Below are positions 6,759 through 14,607 of a stretch of DNA of 25,486 nt, in pieces. Where the stretch lies: positions 1-25,486 of the forward strand of contig VGBQ01000008.1 of the NCBI GenBank assembly GCA_016870425.1, in the 5' to 3' direction. How positions within the stretch are numbered: the stretch's first letter is position 1; each line of letters starts with the position of its first letter. The DNA is from Actinomycetota bacterium (GTDB lineage Bacteria > Actinomycetota > Actinomycetes > S36-B12). The position numbers and the translations under genes were made by a program. The notes beneath the pieces were generated by a model. It was not told where the DNA came from. It saw only the letters and a list, made by a program, of their open reading frames with translations, and ran no database searches.

Positions 6759-9064
6759 GGGCTGGATTGGTGCCGGGAGCCCTGGGTGCCTGGATGGTCG
6801 CCCTCCTCGGCGCCCTGCTTCTCGCATGGGGGATCGATGCGGCCGTCGTCGTGCGCCTGCAACTCGCCGCCTCGCTCGCCGCCGTGGGTCTGCTGGTCTT
6901 CTCCGTCATTCGCCATCGGCCCGCGGGGGCGGCGCTCGGCGCCGTTCTGGCTGCCGCTCTGCTGTCGTCAGCTGCGTACGCCGCGACCGTGACGGCCGAG
7001 CCCCTGGCCGACACTGGTGCACGCGTCTCAATGGAAGCCACCGTGATCGGGGATATGCGACTGCGGCAGGGCTTCGGTGAGCCGAGACTTGACGTCCGCG
7101 CCCATGCGCTCACCGTGTCCTCCGCGCGTGGTGACTGGGACATCGGCGCTCCGGTCATGCTCCGCGTCTCACCGCAGGAGCAGCCGCCCATCGGAGCACG
7201 ACTGCGCGTCATCGGCACTGTGCGCGAGGGTGACCCGCTGCGTGGTCTCGCGGCGATCATCGACGTCCAGCGAGCCGCGGTTATCTCGCCCCCGGGCCCT
7301 CTCGGATCCATGGCCGACAGCGTCCGCCGGTCGCTGCGCGCGTCCCTCGCCGGATCCCCCGAGCGGGCAGCCGCGCTGGTCGAGGGGCTCGCGGTCGGAG
7401 ACGAGACGGCGCAACCCGAGGAGCTCGCCGAGCAGATGCGCGTGTCCGGCCTGTCGCACCTCACGGCAGTGTCCGGAGGCAACACGTCCATCGTGGTGGG
7501 GGCAGTGCTGCTCGTTGCGACGGTCATCGGACTGGGGCTTTACGCTCGCGTGGCCGCTGCGGGGCTGGCGCTGTGTGCCTTCGTGGTCATCGTCGGACCC
7601 CAGCCCAGCGTGCTGCGCGCGTCAGTCATGGCGGTCGTGGCACTGGCTGCGATCATCACGGGATCGCGTCGGACGGGATTGCACGCGCTGGCCTTCGCCG
7701 TCGTCGTACTCATCGTGCTGTCGCCTGCCTTGGCGGCATCCTGGGGATTTGCACTATCCGTCGCCGCCACCGGTGGCCTCATCATGCTCGCGGCCCCGCT
7801 GGTCACGCGCTGGGGTGGAGGCGGAGGAGTGCAGCGGTCGCTGGTCTTGGCCCTGGCGCTCACGGTCGGCGCGCAGATCGCGACCCTGCCGCTGATCGCT
7901 GCCTTCGGCGATGGGCTCAGTCTCGTGGCGGTGCCCGCCAATCTGCTCGCGGCACCCGCGGTGGCGCCGGTGACCGTGCTGGGACTGCTGGCCGCGGTCC
8001 TTGGGACGGTCGCTCCCGGGCCGGCCGCGTGGCTCGCACGCTGTGCGGAGCCCTTCGCCGCATGGATCGCCTGGGTGGCCGGGTGGACCTCAGGCTGGCC
8101 CGCGGCCACGCTGCCGTGGCCGGGCGGACTCCCGGGGGCCGCCCTCGCCGGGCTCGTCGCCGCGGGGCTGGCCTATGCGATTCGCCGACATCGGGGCCGG
8201 CACGAGCGCACGGGCCGGCCGCGCACCCTCGTGCTCGGGGCCATCGCTCTCGCGGTCGTGGCCGTGCTCGCGTTGAGGATCCCCGACCGAGCCGGGTGGC
8301 CGCCACCGGGCTGGATCGCACTCGCCTGCGACGTCGGCCAGGGTGACGCGCTCGTGCTGCGAGGGCAGACGGGCGGGGCAGTGGTCGTCGACGCCGGCCC
8401 TGACCCGGAGGCGATCGATCGCTGCCTTGGTGATGCGGGCGTCGAGCGAGTTGACCTCCTCGTGCTCACCCATCACCATGCCGACCACGTCGACGGTGTG
8501 CCCGGCGTCCTCAAGGGCCGCAGGATCACCGAGGCACTCGTGTCGCCACTACGCGAGCCCATCGAGCAGGCGGACAAGGTCGATGAGTGGCTTGCAGGGA
8601 TCCCGACGTCGCCCGCGAGCACCGACCAGCGACTGGAGGTGGACGGCATTGCGCTGAGCGTGCTGTGGCCCAGTCGCGTGATCCGGGGTCCGGAGTCGGC
8701 GCCCAACAACGCCAGCGTGGTGATGCTGGCTGAGGTGTCCGGCGTTCGCCTGCTCCTTCTCGGCGATGTCGAGGTGGCCGCGCAGGTCGCCTTGCGTACG
8801 TCGATCGCCGCGCCGGGCGTCGACATCGTCAAGGTCGCCCACCACGGCAGTCGCTTCCAAGATCCCGCCCTGGCTGCCTGGACGTCCGGGCGCATTGCCA
8901 TTGTGAGCGTCGGGGAGGGCAATCGCTACGGCCATCCCGCACCGGAGACCCTGCGGGCGTGGGAGCACGCCGGCGCACTGGTGGCACGCACCGATTTGGC
9001 GGGCGACGTGGCGATCGTCGCGGATCCGCTCGGCGTGGTGACCCGCCGTACGACAACCGGGTGA
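6755..9064 (+). CDS. comEC: ComEC/Rec2 family DNA-uptake channel
   Basis: The 769-residue product is a polytopic membrane protein thought to pass single-stranded DNA through the cytoplasmic membrane. It shows several N-terminal helices, a soluble DUF4131-like segment, and the Competence domain with the signature SGLSHLTAVSGGN starting at residue 231. A further set of helices follows, then a C-terminal metallo-beta-lactamase-like domain beginning with DVGQGD at 526-531 and containing HHHADH at 573-578 and HHGS at 696-699, so the metal-site residues of the putative nuclease domain are present. The ATG at 6755 overlaps the comEA stop and gives the expected N-terminus; an in-frame ATG at 6653 would overlap comEA by about 100 nt and is unlikely. 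Confidence 0.93.
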   Translation: MRAGLVPGALGAWMVALLGALLLAWGIDAAVVVRLQLAASLAAVGLLVFSVIRHRPAGAALGAVLAAALLSSAAYAATVTAEPLADTGARVSMEATVIGDMRLRQGFGEPRLDVRAHALTVSSARGDWDIGAPVMLRVSPQEQPPIGARLRVIGTVREGDPLRGLAAIIDVQRAAVISPPGPLGSMADSVRRSLRASLAGSPERAAALVEGLAVGDETAQPEELAEQMRVSGLSHLTAVSGGNTSIVVGAVLLVATVIGLGLYARVAAAGLALCAFVVIVGPQPSVLRASVMAVVALAAIITGSRRTGLHALAFAVVVLIVLSPALAASWGFALSVAATGGLIMLAAPLVTRWGGGGGVQRSLVLALALTVGAQIATLPLIAAFGDGLSLVAVPANLLAAPAVAPVTVLGLLAAVLGTVAPGPAAWLARCAEPFAAWIAWVAGWTSGWPAATLPWPGGLPGAALAGLVAAGLAYAIRRHRGRHERTGRPRTLVLGAIALAVVAVLALRIPDRAGWPPPGWIALACDVGQGDALVLRGQTGGAVVVDAGPDPEAIDRCLGDAGVERVDLLVLTHHHADHVDGVPGVLKGRRITEALVSPLREPIEQADKVDEWLAGIPTSPASTDQRLEVDGIALSVLWPSRVIRGPESAPNNASVVMLAEVSGVRLLLLGDVEVAAQVALRTSIAAPGVDIVKVAHHGSRFQDPALAAWTSGRIAIVSVGEGNRYGHPAPETLRAWEHAGALVARTDLAGDVAIVADPLGVVTRRTTTG

Positions 9065-9075
9065 GGGGCGCGTGG

Positions 9076-9081
9076 CATGCT
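9076..9081 (+). promoter_or_regulatory. Possible -10 element of holA
   Basis: CATGCT keeps the A at position 2 and T at position 6 of the -10 hexamer and lies 7 nt before a GTG at 9089. It would allow leaderless holA transcription independent of comEC. The first base departs from the TANNNT form. Confidence 0.3.
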
Positions 9082-9088
9082 GGCGCAC

Positions 9089-10087
9089 GTGAGCCTCCCC
9101 GTCACCCTCATCATCGGCTCCGAGGAAGTGCTCGTGCGCCAGGCGCTCGAGGAGGTGCGGCACGCGGCTCGCCAGCGCGAGGGCGCGGACCCGGATCGGC
9201 GCACCCTCTCTGCTGCCGATGAGGACGCTCGTGCCCGCCTGGCTGAAGCGCTCGGGCCCACGCTCTTCGACGAGCCCGCGCTCGTCATCGTCACCGAGGC
9301 AGACCACATCGATGACGCACTATGGGCTCTCATCAACTCGGCCTTCGCCGATCCTCCCCCCGGCGTCTGCCTTGTCGTCGTGCACCCCGGAGGCGTCAAG
9401 GGCAAGAAGTACCTCACGGCACTGCGCAGCGCTGGCGCGCAGGAAGTCTCGTGTGCCGCCATCAAGAAGGGGCGAGCCACTGAGGACTTCCTCGCTGCCG
9501 AGGTGCGCCGCCGCGGGCGCAAGGTGACGCCCGGCGCGATCCATGCGCTCTACGAAGCGATCGGACATGACATTGCCCTGCTCATCGGAGCGATTGCCCA
9601 ACTGTGCAGCGACGTCGAGGAGGGCGTCATCGACGAGGAAGCCGTCGCGCGCTACTTCGCGGGCGTCGCCGACGTGCAGGGATACCGCGTCTCGGATGCG
9701 GTGTGGGATCGACGCCCCGTGGACGCCCTGCGCGACCTGCGCTGGATGGCGGAGTCGTCCGGGCGGGCCGGGGTCGGCCCAGCCGTCACTGCGATGCTGG
9801 GCACCGGCCTCAGAGCCCTCGTGAAGGTGCAGGGACTCCCGCCGGCGATCAGTGAGGCTGACGCCCTGCAGGAGACGGGCATCCGCTTCGACTGGCAGCT
9901 GCGCAATGCGCGCAACCGGGCTAAGCGATGGCGTGCCGACCGCCTGGCCGCGGCAGCTGTGGCCCTGGCGGATCTCGACGTGGCAGTCAAGGGCGGCCTG
10001 CGCGAGGGAGACTCCCGCGACGTCGACCAAAAGCTGCATGACCTGGAGTCCTACGTCGTGCGCACCGCCTCGCGCTCCGACTCCTAG
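9089..10087 (+). CDS. holA: DNA polymerase III delta subunit
   Basis: HolA is the clamp-loader subunit that opens the beta sliding clamp during replication. The 332-residue product begins with the family's TLIIGSEEVLVRQALEEV strand-helix (a Walker-A-like region without the nucleotide-binding lysine), followed by LSAADED, the acidic ALVIVTEADHID strand, and the C-terminal helical collar containing the NRAKRWRADRLAAAAVALADLDVAVKGG-type block of holA proteins (shown here only in part, residues in that order). Start choice: GTG 9089 has a possible -10 hexamer at leaderless distance; ATG 9077, 12 nt upstream, is the alternative. It lies just after comEC, the same order as in many bacteria. Confidence 0.9.
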   Translation: MSLPVTLIIGSEEVLVRQALEEVRHAARQREGADPDRRTLSAADEDARARLAEALGPTLFDEPALVIVTEADHIDDALWALINSAFADPPPGVCLVVVHPGGVKGKKYLTALRSAGAQEVSCAAIKKGRATEDFLAAEVRRRGRKVTPGAIHALYEAIGHDIALLIGAIAQLCSDVEEGVIDEEAVARYFAGVADVQGYRVSDAVWDRRPVDALRDLRWMAESSGRAGVGPAVTAMLGTGLRALVKVQGLPPAISEADALQETGIRFDWQLRNARNRAKRWRADRLAAAAVALADLDVAVKGGLREGDSRDVDQKLHDLESYVVRTASRSDS

Positions 10088-10112
10088 CCCGCCATCCGGT
10101 GCACGGATACGA

Positions 10113-10146
10113 CGAAGGCCCGATCCCCGAGGGGACCGGGCCTTCG
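10113..10146. terminator. Bidirectional terminator hairpin between holA and rpsT
   Basis: CGAAGGCCCG at 10113-10122 pairs with CGGGCCTTCG at 10137-10146; the stem continues inward after one mismatch through a CCCC/GGGG pairing. It lies between two convergent genes, 26 nt after the holA stop and 14 nt after the rpsT stop, so it can serve both. The T-run is weak on both sides. Confidence 0.75.
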
Positions 10147-10159
10147 CGTGAAGTCAGCG

Positions 10160-10420
10160 CTAGAGAGCCTCGGCGCGCTTGGCGATCGAGGACTTGCGGT
10201 TGGCAGCCTGGTTGGCGTGGATGACGCCCTTGCTCACGGCCTTGTCCAGCTGGCGGCAGGCCTCGCGAGCGAGCTCCTGGGCCTTAGCGGCGTCACCGGC
10301 CTCGGCCGCATCGCGGAACTTGCGTACGTGGGTCTTGAGGGAGGACTTCACGGACTTGTTGCGCAGCCGCGCCTTCTCATTGGTGCGGTTGCGCTTGATC
10401 TGCGACTTGATGTTAGCCAC
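10160..10420 (-). CDS. rpsT: 30S ribosomal protein S20
   Basis: The 86-residue, strongly basic product has the standard S20 sequence (ANIKSQIKRNRTNEKARLRN at the N-terminus, then the three-helix body ending in KSSIAKRAEAL). S20 binds 16S rRNA early in assembly of the small subunit. The start is GTG at 10420. A GAGG element lies upstream, and a probable promoter (TAGCCT at 10486-10481 on the minus strand) gives a leader of about 54 nt. That leader contains a GGCC-rich hairpin (10449-10469), which could take part in S20 autoregulation; this is an inference. The gene is convergent with holA, a neighbour pairing common in bacteria. Confidence 0.98.
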   Translation of the reverse strand: MANIKSQIKRNRTNEKARLRNKSVKSSLKTHVRKFRDAAEAGDAAKAQELAREACRQLDKAVSKGVIHANQAANRKSSIAKRAEAL

Positions 10421-10448
10421 GGGTGAGCCTCTGCCTCTCGGATGCCAT

Positions 10449-10469
10449 CGGCCCGCCCTGGGCAGGCCG
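10449..10469 (-). promoter_or_regulatory. Hairpin in the predicted rpsT leader
   Basis: CGGCC at 10449-10453 pairs with GGCCG at 10465-10469, and after one mismatch GCCC/GGGC continues the stem. It falls in the predicted 54-nt leader of rpsT mRNA. S20 synthesis is autoregulated in E. coli, but the site here is not shown to act. Confidence 0.35.
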
Positions 10470-10480
10470 ACCGAGGGATA

Positions 10481-10486
10481 AGGCTA
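10481..10486 (-). promoter_or_regulatory. Putative -10 element of rpsT
   Basis: TAGCCT on the minus strand (10486 to 10481) predicts a start near 10474, about 54 nt before the GTG start of rpsT. It has the same hexamer as degV and the divergent pair at the window start, but here it gives a leadered message. Confidence 0.5.
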
Positions 10487-10549
10487 CCGGGGGCGCCCCG
10501 AGGAGGCCAAATGCGGGTCCGGGACACGCCTGGGGCCCCACCGCCCCTT

Positions 10550-10620
10550 ACCGCGCACCATTGCGCTGAGTGGCTGTTAACCCCCTGAGTTAGCGGCCAC
10601 TCAGCGCAATGGTGCGCGGT
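10550..10620. repeat. Giant near-perfect hairpin between rpsT and lepA
   Basis: Arms at 10550-10574 and 10596-10620 are perfect 25-bp reverse complements (outer half ACCGCGCACCATTG). The pairing continues inward through 10581/10589 with only two positions that are T-G in DNA (G-U in RNA), giving a 32-bp stem and a 7-nt loop. It sits between two divergent promoters, so it follows no gene on either strand and is not a terminator of a neighbouring gene. Identity unknown: a dispersed palindromic element (REP/MITE-like), an operator pair or a small structured RNA are possible. Confidence 0.9.
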
Positions 10621-10648
10621 GCCGGAGTGCCCCATCCGCTCCCCATGG

Positions 10649-10654
10649 GAGCAT
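10649..10654 (+). promoter_or_regulatory. Weak candidate -10 element of lepA
   Basis: GAGCAT keeps the key A (position 2) and T (position 6) of the -10 hexamer and lies exactly 6 nt before GTG 10661, the spacing seen at other leaderless starts in the window. The first base is a poor match, so the call is tentative. Confidence 0.3.
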
Positions 10655-10660
10655 AGGTCG

Positions 10661-12499
10661 GTGCCCGCCCCCCAGCCCGGCCGGACCGATCCGGCGGTGA
10701 TCCGCAATTTCTGCATCATCGCCCATATCGACCACGGCAAGTCAACGCTGGCCGACCGGATGCTGCAGATCACCGGGGTCGTCGACGACCGGCAGATGCG
10801 GGCCCAGTACCTCGACCGGATGGACATCGAGCGCGAGCGCGGCATCACCATCAAGTCCCAGGCGGTCCGGCTGCCCTACCGTTCCCAGGACGGCCGGGAC
10901 TACGTCCTCAACCTCATCGACACCCCCGGCCACGTCGACTTCACGTACGAGGTCTCCCGCAGCTTGGCGGCATGCGAGGGCGCCGTGCTCCTCGTCGACG
11001 CCGCCCAGGGCATCGAAGCGCAGACCCTGGCCAACCTCTACCTGGCCCTCGAGAACGACCTGCAGATCATCCCGGTGCTCAACAAGATCGACCTGCCAGC
11101 GGCCCAGCCGGAGAAGTACGCCGCGGAGCTCGCCCACATCATCGGCTGCTCTCCGGACGACGTGCTCAAGGTCTCTGCCAAGACGGGCGAGGGTGTCGGC
11201 GAGTTGCTCGAGGAAGTCGTGCGCACGGTGCCGGCGCCCGTGGGTGATCCTGACGCACCCGTCCGCGCGCTGATCTTCGACTCGGTCTACGACACCTACC
11301 GTGGCGTCGTCACCTACGTCCGCGTCATCGACGGCCACGTGTCCACGCGCGAGCGCATTCAGATGATGTCGACCCGCGCGATCCACGACCTGCTCGAGAT
11401 CGGCGTCATCTCTCCGGAGCCCGTGCCCTCCCAGGGGCTGGGCGTGGGCGAGGTGGGCTACCTCATCACCGGGGTCAAGGACGTACGCCAGTCCCGGGTG
11501 GGCGACACCGTGACACTGTCGAACAAGGGAGCGACCGAGGCGCTCGGCGGCTACCGCGACCCCAAGCCCATGGTCTTCTCCGGCCTGTATCCCATCGACG
11601 GCTCCGACTACCCAGCCCTGCGCGATGCGCTCGACAAGCTCAAACTCAACGACGCCGCCCTCGTCTACGAGCCCGAGACATCGGTCGCCCTCGGCTTCGG
11701 CTTCCGCTGCGGCTTCCTCGGGCTGCTGCACCTCGAGATCGTGCGTGAGCGCCTCGAGCGGGAGTTCAACCTCGACCTCATTTCCACGGCTCCCAATGTC
11801 GTCTACCGGGTGATCAAGGACGACGCCACCGAGGTCATCGTCACCAACCCGTCGGAGTTCCCCGCAGGCAAGGTGGCTGAGGTCCACGAGCCCGTGGTGC
11901 GCTCCACGATCCTCGCGCCATCGGACTTCGTCGGCACCATCATGGAACTGTGCCAGGCGCGGCGCGGCGTACTCCTCGGCATGGACTACCTCAGCCAGGA
12001 CCGCGTCGAACTGCGCTACACCCTGCCGCTCGCCGAGATCGTCTTCGACTTCTTCGACCAGCTGAAGTCGCGCACCAAGGGCTACGCGTCACTGGACTAC
12101 GAGCCCAGCGGCGAGCAGGCGGCGGACCTGGTCAAGGTGGACATCCTCCTGCACGGCGACACGGTCGACGCCTTCAGTGCGATCGTGCACAAGGACAAGG
12201 CCTATGCCTACGGTGTCGCGATGACCGCGAAGTTGCGCGAGCTCATCCCGAGGCAACAGTTCGAGGTGCCGATCCAGGCGGCTATCGGCTCCCGCGTCAT
12301 CGCACGCGAAACGGTGCGCGCCATCCGCAAGGACGTGCTGGCCAAGTGCTACGGCGGTGACATTACGCGCAAGCGCAAGCTGCTGGAGAAGCAGAAGGAA
12401 GGCAAGAAGCGCATGAAGATGGTGGGGCGCGTCGAAGTGCCCCAGGAGGCCTTTATCGCCGCACTGTCCACCGGCGAGGAGACCGCGGCGAAGAAGTAG
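10661..12499 (+). CDS. lepA: Elongation factor 4 (LepA), ribosome-associated GTPase
   Basis: LepA is a translational GTPase that acts on the 30S/70S ribosome during initiation or subunit maturation and under stress. The 612-residue product has G1 AHIDHGKST at 21-29, the switch element RGITIKS, G3 DTPGHVDF, G4 NKID, then domain II, the EF-G-like domains, and the LepA-specific C-terminal domain ending in the basic KRKLLEKQKEGKKRMKM segment (typical of the family). The GTG at 10661 gives the usual short N-terminus before the G domain; an earlier GTG at 10619 would lie in the palindrome and is unlikely. It converges on the lipoprotein gene. Confidence 0.96.
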   Translation: MPAPQPGRTDPAVIRNFCIIAHIDHGKSTLADRMLQITGVVDDRQMRAQYLDRMDIERERGITIKSQAVRLPYRSQDGRDYVLNLIDTPGHVDFTYEVSRSLAACEGAVLLVDAAQGIEAQTLANLYLALENDLQIIPVLNKIDLPAAQPEKYAAELAHIIGCSPDDVLKVSAKTGEGVGELLEEVVRTVPAPVGDPDAPVRALIFDSVYDTYRGVVTYVRVIDGHVSTRERIQMMSTRAIHDLLEIGVISPEPVPSQGLGVGEVGYLITGVKDVRQSRVGDTVTLSNKGATEALGGYRDPKPMVFSGLYPIDGSDYPALRDALDKLKLNDAALVYEPETSVALGFGFRCGFLGLLHLEIVRERLEREFNLDLISTAPNVVYRVIKDDATEVIVTNPSEFPAGKVAEVHEPVVRSTILAPSDFVGTIMELCQARRGVLLGMDYLSQDRVELRYTLPLAEIVFDFFDQLKSRTKGYASLDYEPSGEQAADLVKVDILLHGDTVDAFSAIVHKDKAYAYGVAMTAKLRELIPRQQFEVPIQAAIGSRVIARETVRAIRKDVLAKCYGGDITRKRKLLEKQKEGKKRMKMVGRVEVPQEAFIAALSTGEETAAKK

Positions 12500-12502
12500 G
12501 GC

Positions 12503-12518
12503 GGCGGGTCATCCCGCC
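12503..12518. terminator. Small hairpin between lepA and the lipoprotein gene
   Basis: GGCGGG and CCCGCC flank a TCAT tetraloop in the 21-bp gap between the convergent lepA and lipoprotein genes. The 6-bp stem without a T-run is only a modest terminator candidate. Confidence 0.35.
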
Positions 12519-12520
12519 CG

Positions 12521-13006
12521 TCAGCGGTCGGTGATGCTGAAGACGACGACCGTCTCGCTGCCGGTGGGCGCTGAGAAGATCGTGGCCACCTTGCCCTCCT
12601 TGGTGAGCGCCCACATATTGGGCGTGCCGAGAGGGATGCTCGGGTCGACCGACCAGCCCTTGTTGGCCTGCAGGTCCTTGACGTAGGCGTCCACGGCCGC
12701 TGACTGGTCGCCCGATGCCGACATCTGGGCGGTAAGGCCGTCCGCCGCCGCCCCGCCGGCGAGCAGCTCGAATCCGGGGATGACCTCGAGGTCGGCGGGC
12801 CAGCCCTCGGGGAACGCGCCCGTGCCGATCTCGTAGCTGCCGTCGCTGGTGTCGACGCGCACCTCGCCGTCCTCGCCCATGTCGACGGAGGCACTGCCAC
12901 CGAGTGCGTCGTTGACCATGTCCTCAGCCGCCTGCTGAGATCCACAGGCGGCAAGGGGGACGAGGAGTGCCGCGAGGGCTGCTGCGGCGAGGGCGCGTCG
13001 GATCAC
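12521..13006 (-). CDS. Small secreted lipoprotein, function unknown
   Basis: The 161-residue product starts with MIRRALAAAALAALLVPLAA followed by Cys21, a lipoprotein signal peptide with lipobox LAAC; it should be anchored to the outer face of the membrane after Cys lipidation. The mature part is acidic and contains a DGEVRVDTSDGSYEIG segment, then FPEGWPADLEVIPGFELL, a pattern I have seen in other Gram-positive lipoproteins of unknown role. The C-terminal half (SGDQSAAVDAYVKDLQANKGW onward) resembles a small alpha/beta domain. The GTG start overlaps the stop of the upstream DUF4870 gene (GTGA), so the pair is translationally coupled. No function can be assigned. Confidence 0.82.
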   Translation of the reverse strand: MIRRALAAAALAALLVPLAACGSQQAAEDMVNDALGGSASVDMGEDGEVRVDTSDGSYEIGTGAFPEGWPADLEVIPGFELLAGGAAADGLTAQMSASGDQSAAVDAYVKDLQANKGWSVDPSIPLGTPNMWALTKEGKVATIFSAPTGSETVVVFSITDR

Positions 13007-13386
13007 TTCACAAACCTAATGCAGATGGGGTAGCGGTACTCAATGCCCTGGTTGTTCTTGATCGCGGCGATGATCATGAGGATCAGGCTCGCGATAGCGA
13101 TGGCGATGACGACGAAGATGCCGATCACCACGATGGTGAGCACGAAGCCGATGATGTAGCCGATGATCACGGTGATCTGGAAATTCAGCGCCTCGGTCGA
13201 CTGGGACTTGACGAAGGCGTTGCGCGGACCGAAGACGAGCATGACGATGAGCGGGCCGATGAAGCTGATGAAGATGCCGGAGAGCTGACACAGCATGGCC
13301 CACAGGCGCGCGTCGGAATCCGACATGGGCTGCTCTCCGGATGATGGAGTAGGCATAGGCGGAGGGGGCGGGGGAGTGGTCGACAT
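13003..13386 (-). CDS. DUF4870 domain membrane protein
   Basis: The 127-residue product has a proline-rich N-terminus (PPPPPP at 5-10), then the DUF4870 (Tic20-like) pattern. This includes the LWAMLCQLSGIF helix, the GPLIVMLVFG helix, the basic/polar FVKSQSTEALNFQ segment at 58-70, and two more helices up to about residue 108. DUF4870 proteins are small, widespread and of unknown function. The start has a strong AGGAGG Shine-Dalgarno sequence and a TAGCCT -10 hexamer about 40 nt upstream, so this operon is leadered and starts here. The lipoprotein gene follows with a 4-nt overlap. Confidence 0.9.
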   Translation of the reverse strand: MSTTPPPPPPMPTPSSGEQPMSDSDARLWAMLCQLSGIFISFIGPLIVMLVFGPRNAFVKSQSTEALNFQITVIIGYIIGFVLTIVVIGIFVVIAIAIASLILMIIAAIKNNQGIEYRYPICIRFVK

Positions 13387-13425
13387 AGTGCCTCCTAGGC
13401 GTGAAGTCGAACTGTCCTGGGCATC

Positions 13426-13431
13426 AGGCTA
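13426..13431 (-). promoter_or_regulatory. Putative -10 element of the DUF4870-lipoprotein operon
   Basis: TAGCCT on the minus strand (13431 to 13426) predicts a start near 13419, a leader of about 33 nt, and places the AGGAGG ribosome binding site correctly before the ATG at 13386. Confidence 0.5.
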
Positions 13432-13467
13432 CGCCTGCCCCGCACGCTGAGTCTCGTTCTGACTGGG

Positions 13468-13473
13468 CACAAT
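13468..13473 (+). promoter_or_regulatory. Putative -10 element of hemW (leaderless)
   Basis: CACAAT resembles the -10 consensus (TATAAT) and lies exactly 6 nt before the GTG start at 13480, predicting a leaderless message. Confidence 0.45.
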
Positions 13474-13479
13474 GACCGG

Positions 13480-14604
13480 GTGTCGTCCCGGCCCTTCGGC
13501 TTCTACGTCCACGTTCCCTTCTGCGCGACACGCTGTGGCTACTGCGACTTCAACACCTACACGGCGCAGGAGCTGGGGACGGGGGCGGGGAGGGCGACGT
13601 ACGCCGACACGGTGATCGGCGAGATCCGCTGGGCCCGGCGTCAGGTGGATGGCGAGCGGCCGGTCGCCACGGTGTTCGTGGGTGGAGGCACGCCGACGCT
13701 GCTCGATGCCGAGGACCTCGTGCGTGTCCTCGGTGTGATTCGCGAGGAGTTCGGCCTCGTGCCTGATGCGGAGGTGACGACCGAGGCCAACCCGGACTCG
13801 GTGTCGCCCGCGATGCTCGCGGAATTGCGTGCCGGCGGCTTTACGCGAGTGTCCTTCGGGGTGCAAAGCCTTGCCCCCCATGTGCTGGACGTGCTCGAGC
13901 GCACGCACACGCCCGGACGCGCTCTCGAGGCGATCGCGCAGGCCCGTGACGCCGGATTCGCGCACATCAGCGCCGATCTCATCTACGCCACTCCCGGTGA
14001 GACCGATGCCGATCTGCGGCGGTCGGTGGGCGGGGTGCTCGATGCCGGCGTCGACCATCTGTCGGCGTACTCGCTCATCGTCGAAGACGGCACGCGGCTG
14101 GCTGCACGTGTGCGCCGCGGCGAGGTGCCCGCACCTGACGATGATGTGGCTGCTGATCGATACCGCATCATCGATGAGATGACCTCGGCGGCAGGGCTGG
14201 AGTGGTACGAGGTCTCCAACTGGGCCCGTCCGGGATCGGAGTGCCGTCACAATCTCGGCTACTGGACCGACGCCGACTGGTGGGGTGCCGGGCCAGGCGC
14301 CCACGGGCACCTGGACGGCCGCCGCTGGTGGAATCTCAAGCACCCCGCGGCCTATGCACGCGCGCTGGCGGAGGGGCAGCCTCCGGTAGCGGGTGAGGAA
14401 GCCGTTGACGACGAGGGGCGACTGCTGGAGCAGGTGATGCTCGGCGTGCGCATCCGCGCCGGGATCCCGCGCGCGGGCTTGCCCGACGATGCCGTGGCGG
14501 AGTTGACGAGCGAGGGCTTGGTCGTGGTTGCGGGGGATCGTGTGGTGCTCACGTCCGGCGGACGGCTCTTGGCTGACGCAGTCGTGCGCCGACTCACTCC
14601 GTGA
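13480..14604 (+). CDS. hemW: Radical SAM haem chaperone HemW
   Basis: The 374-residue product is a radical SAM protein with C15, C19 and C22 in the CxxxCxxC cluster motif (FCATRCGYCDF). The residue two after the last Cys is Phe (CDF), as in HemW; true oxygen-independent coproporphyrinogen dehydrogenase HemN has a further Cys there. The GGGTPTLL SAM-binding motif and a C-terminal HemN_C-like domain with the NLGYWTDADWWGAGPGAHG block follow. HemW binds haem and delivers it to haem enzymes; older databases name it HemN. It starts at GTG 13480 and ends 3 nt before the convergent TM2 gene. Confidence 0.95.
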   Translation: MSSRPFGFYVHVPFCATRCGYCDFNTYTAQELGTGAGRATYADTVIGEIRWARRQVDGERPVATVFVGGGTPTLLDAEDLVRVLGVIREEFGLVPDAEVTTEANPDSVSPAMLAELRAGGFTRVSFGVQSLAPHVLDVLERTHTPGRALEAIAQARDAGFAHISADLIYATPGETDADLRRSVGGVLDAGVDHLSAYSLIVEDGTRLAARVRRGEVPAPDDDVAADRYRIIDEMTSAAGLEWYEVSNWARPGSECRHNLGYWTDADWWGAGPGAHGHLDGRRWWNLKHPAAYARALAEGQPPVAGEEAVDDEGRLLEQVMLGVRIRAGIPRAGLPDDAVAELTSEGLVVVAGDRVVLTSGGRLLADAVVRRLTP

Positions 14605-14607
14605 TGA

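Noticed and set aside
10113..10146. Possible part of a repeat family with the hairpins at 5100 and 10550
   Set aside because: Its sequence is unrelated and its position between two convergent stop codons fits an ordinary bidirectional terminator.
10619..10660. Longer lepA start at GTG 10619
   Set aside because: It would begin inside the arm of the palindrome and add unrelated residues; GTG 10661 gives the usual start.
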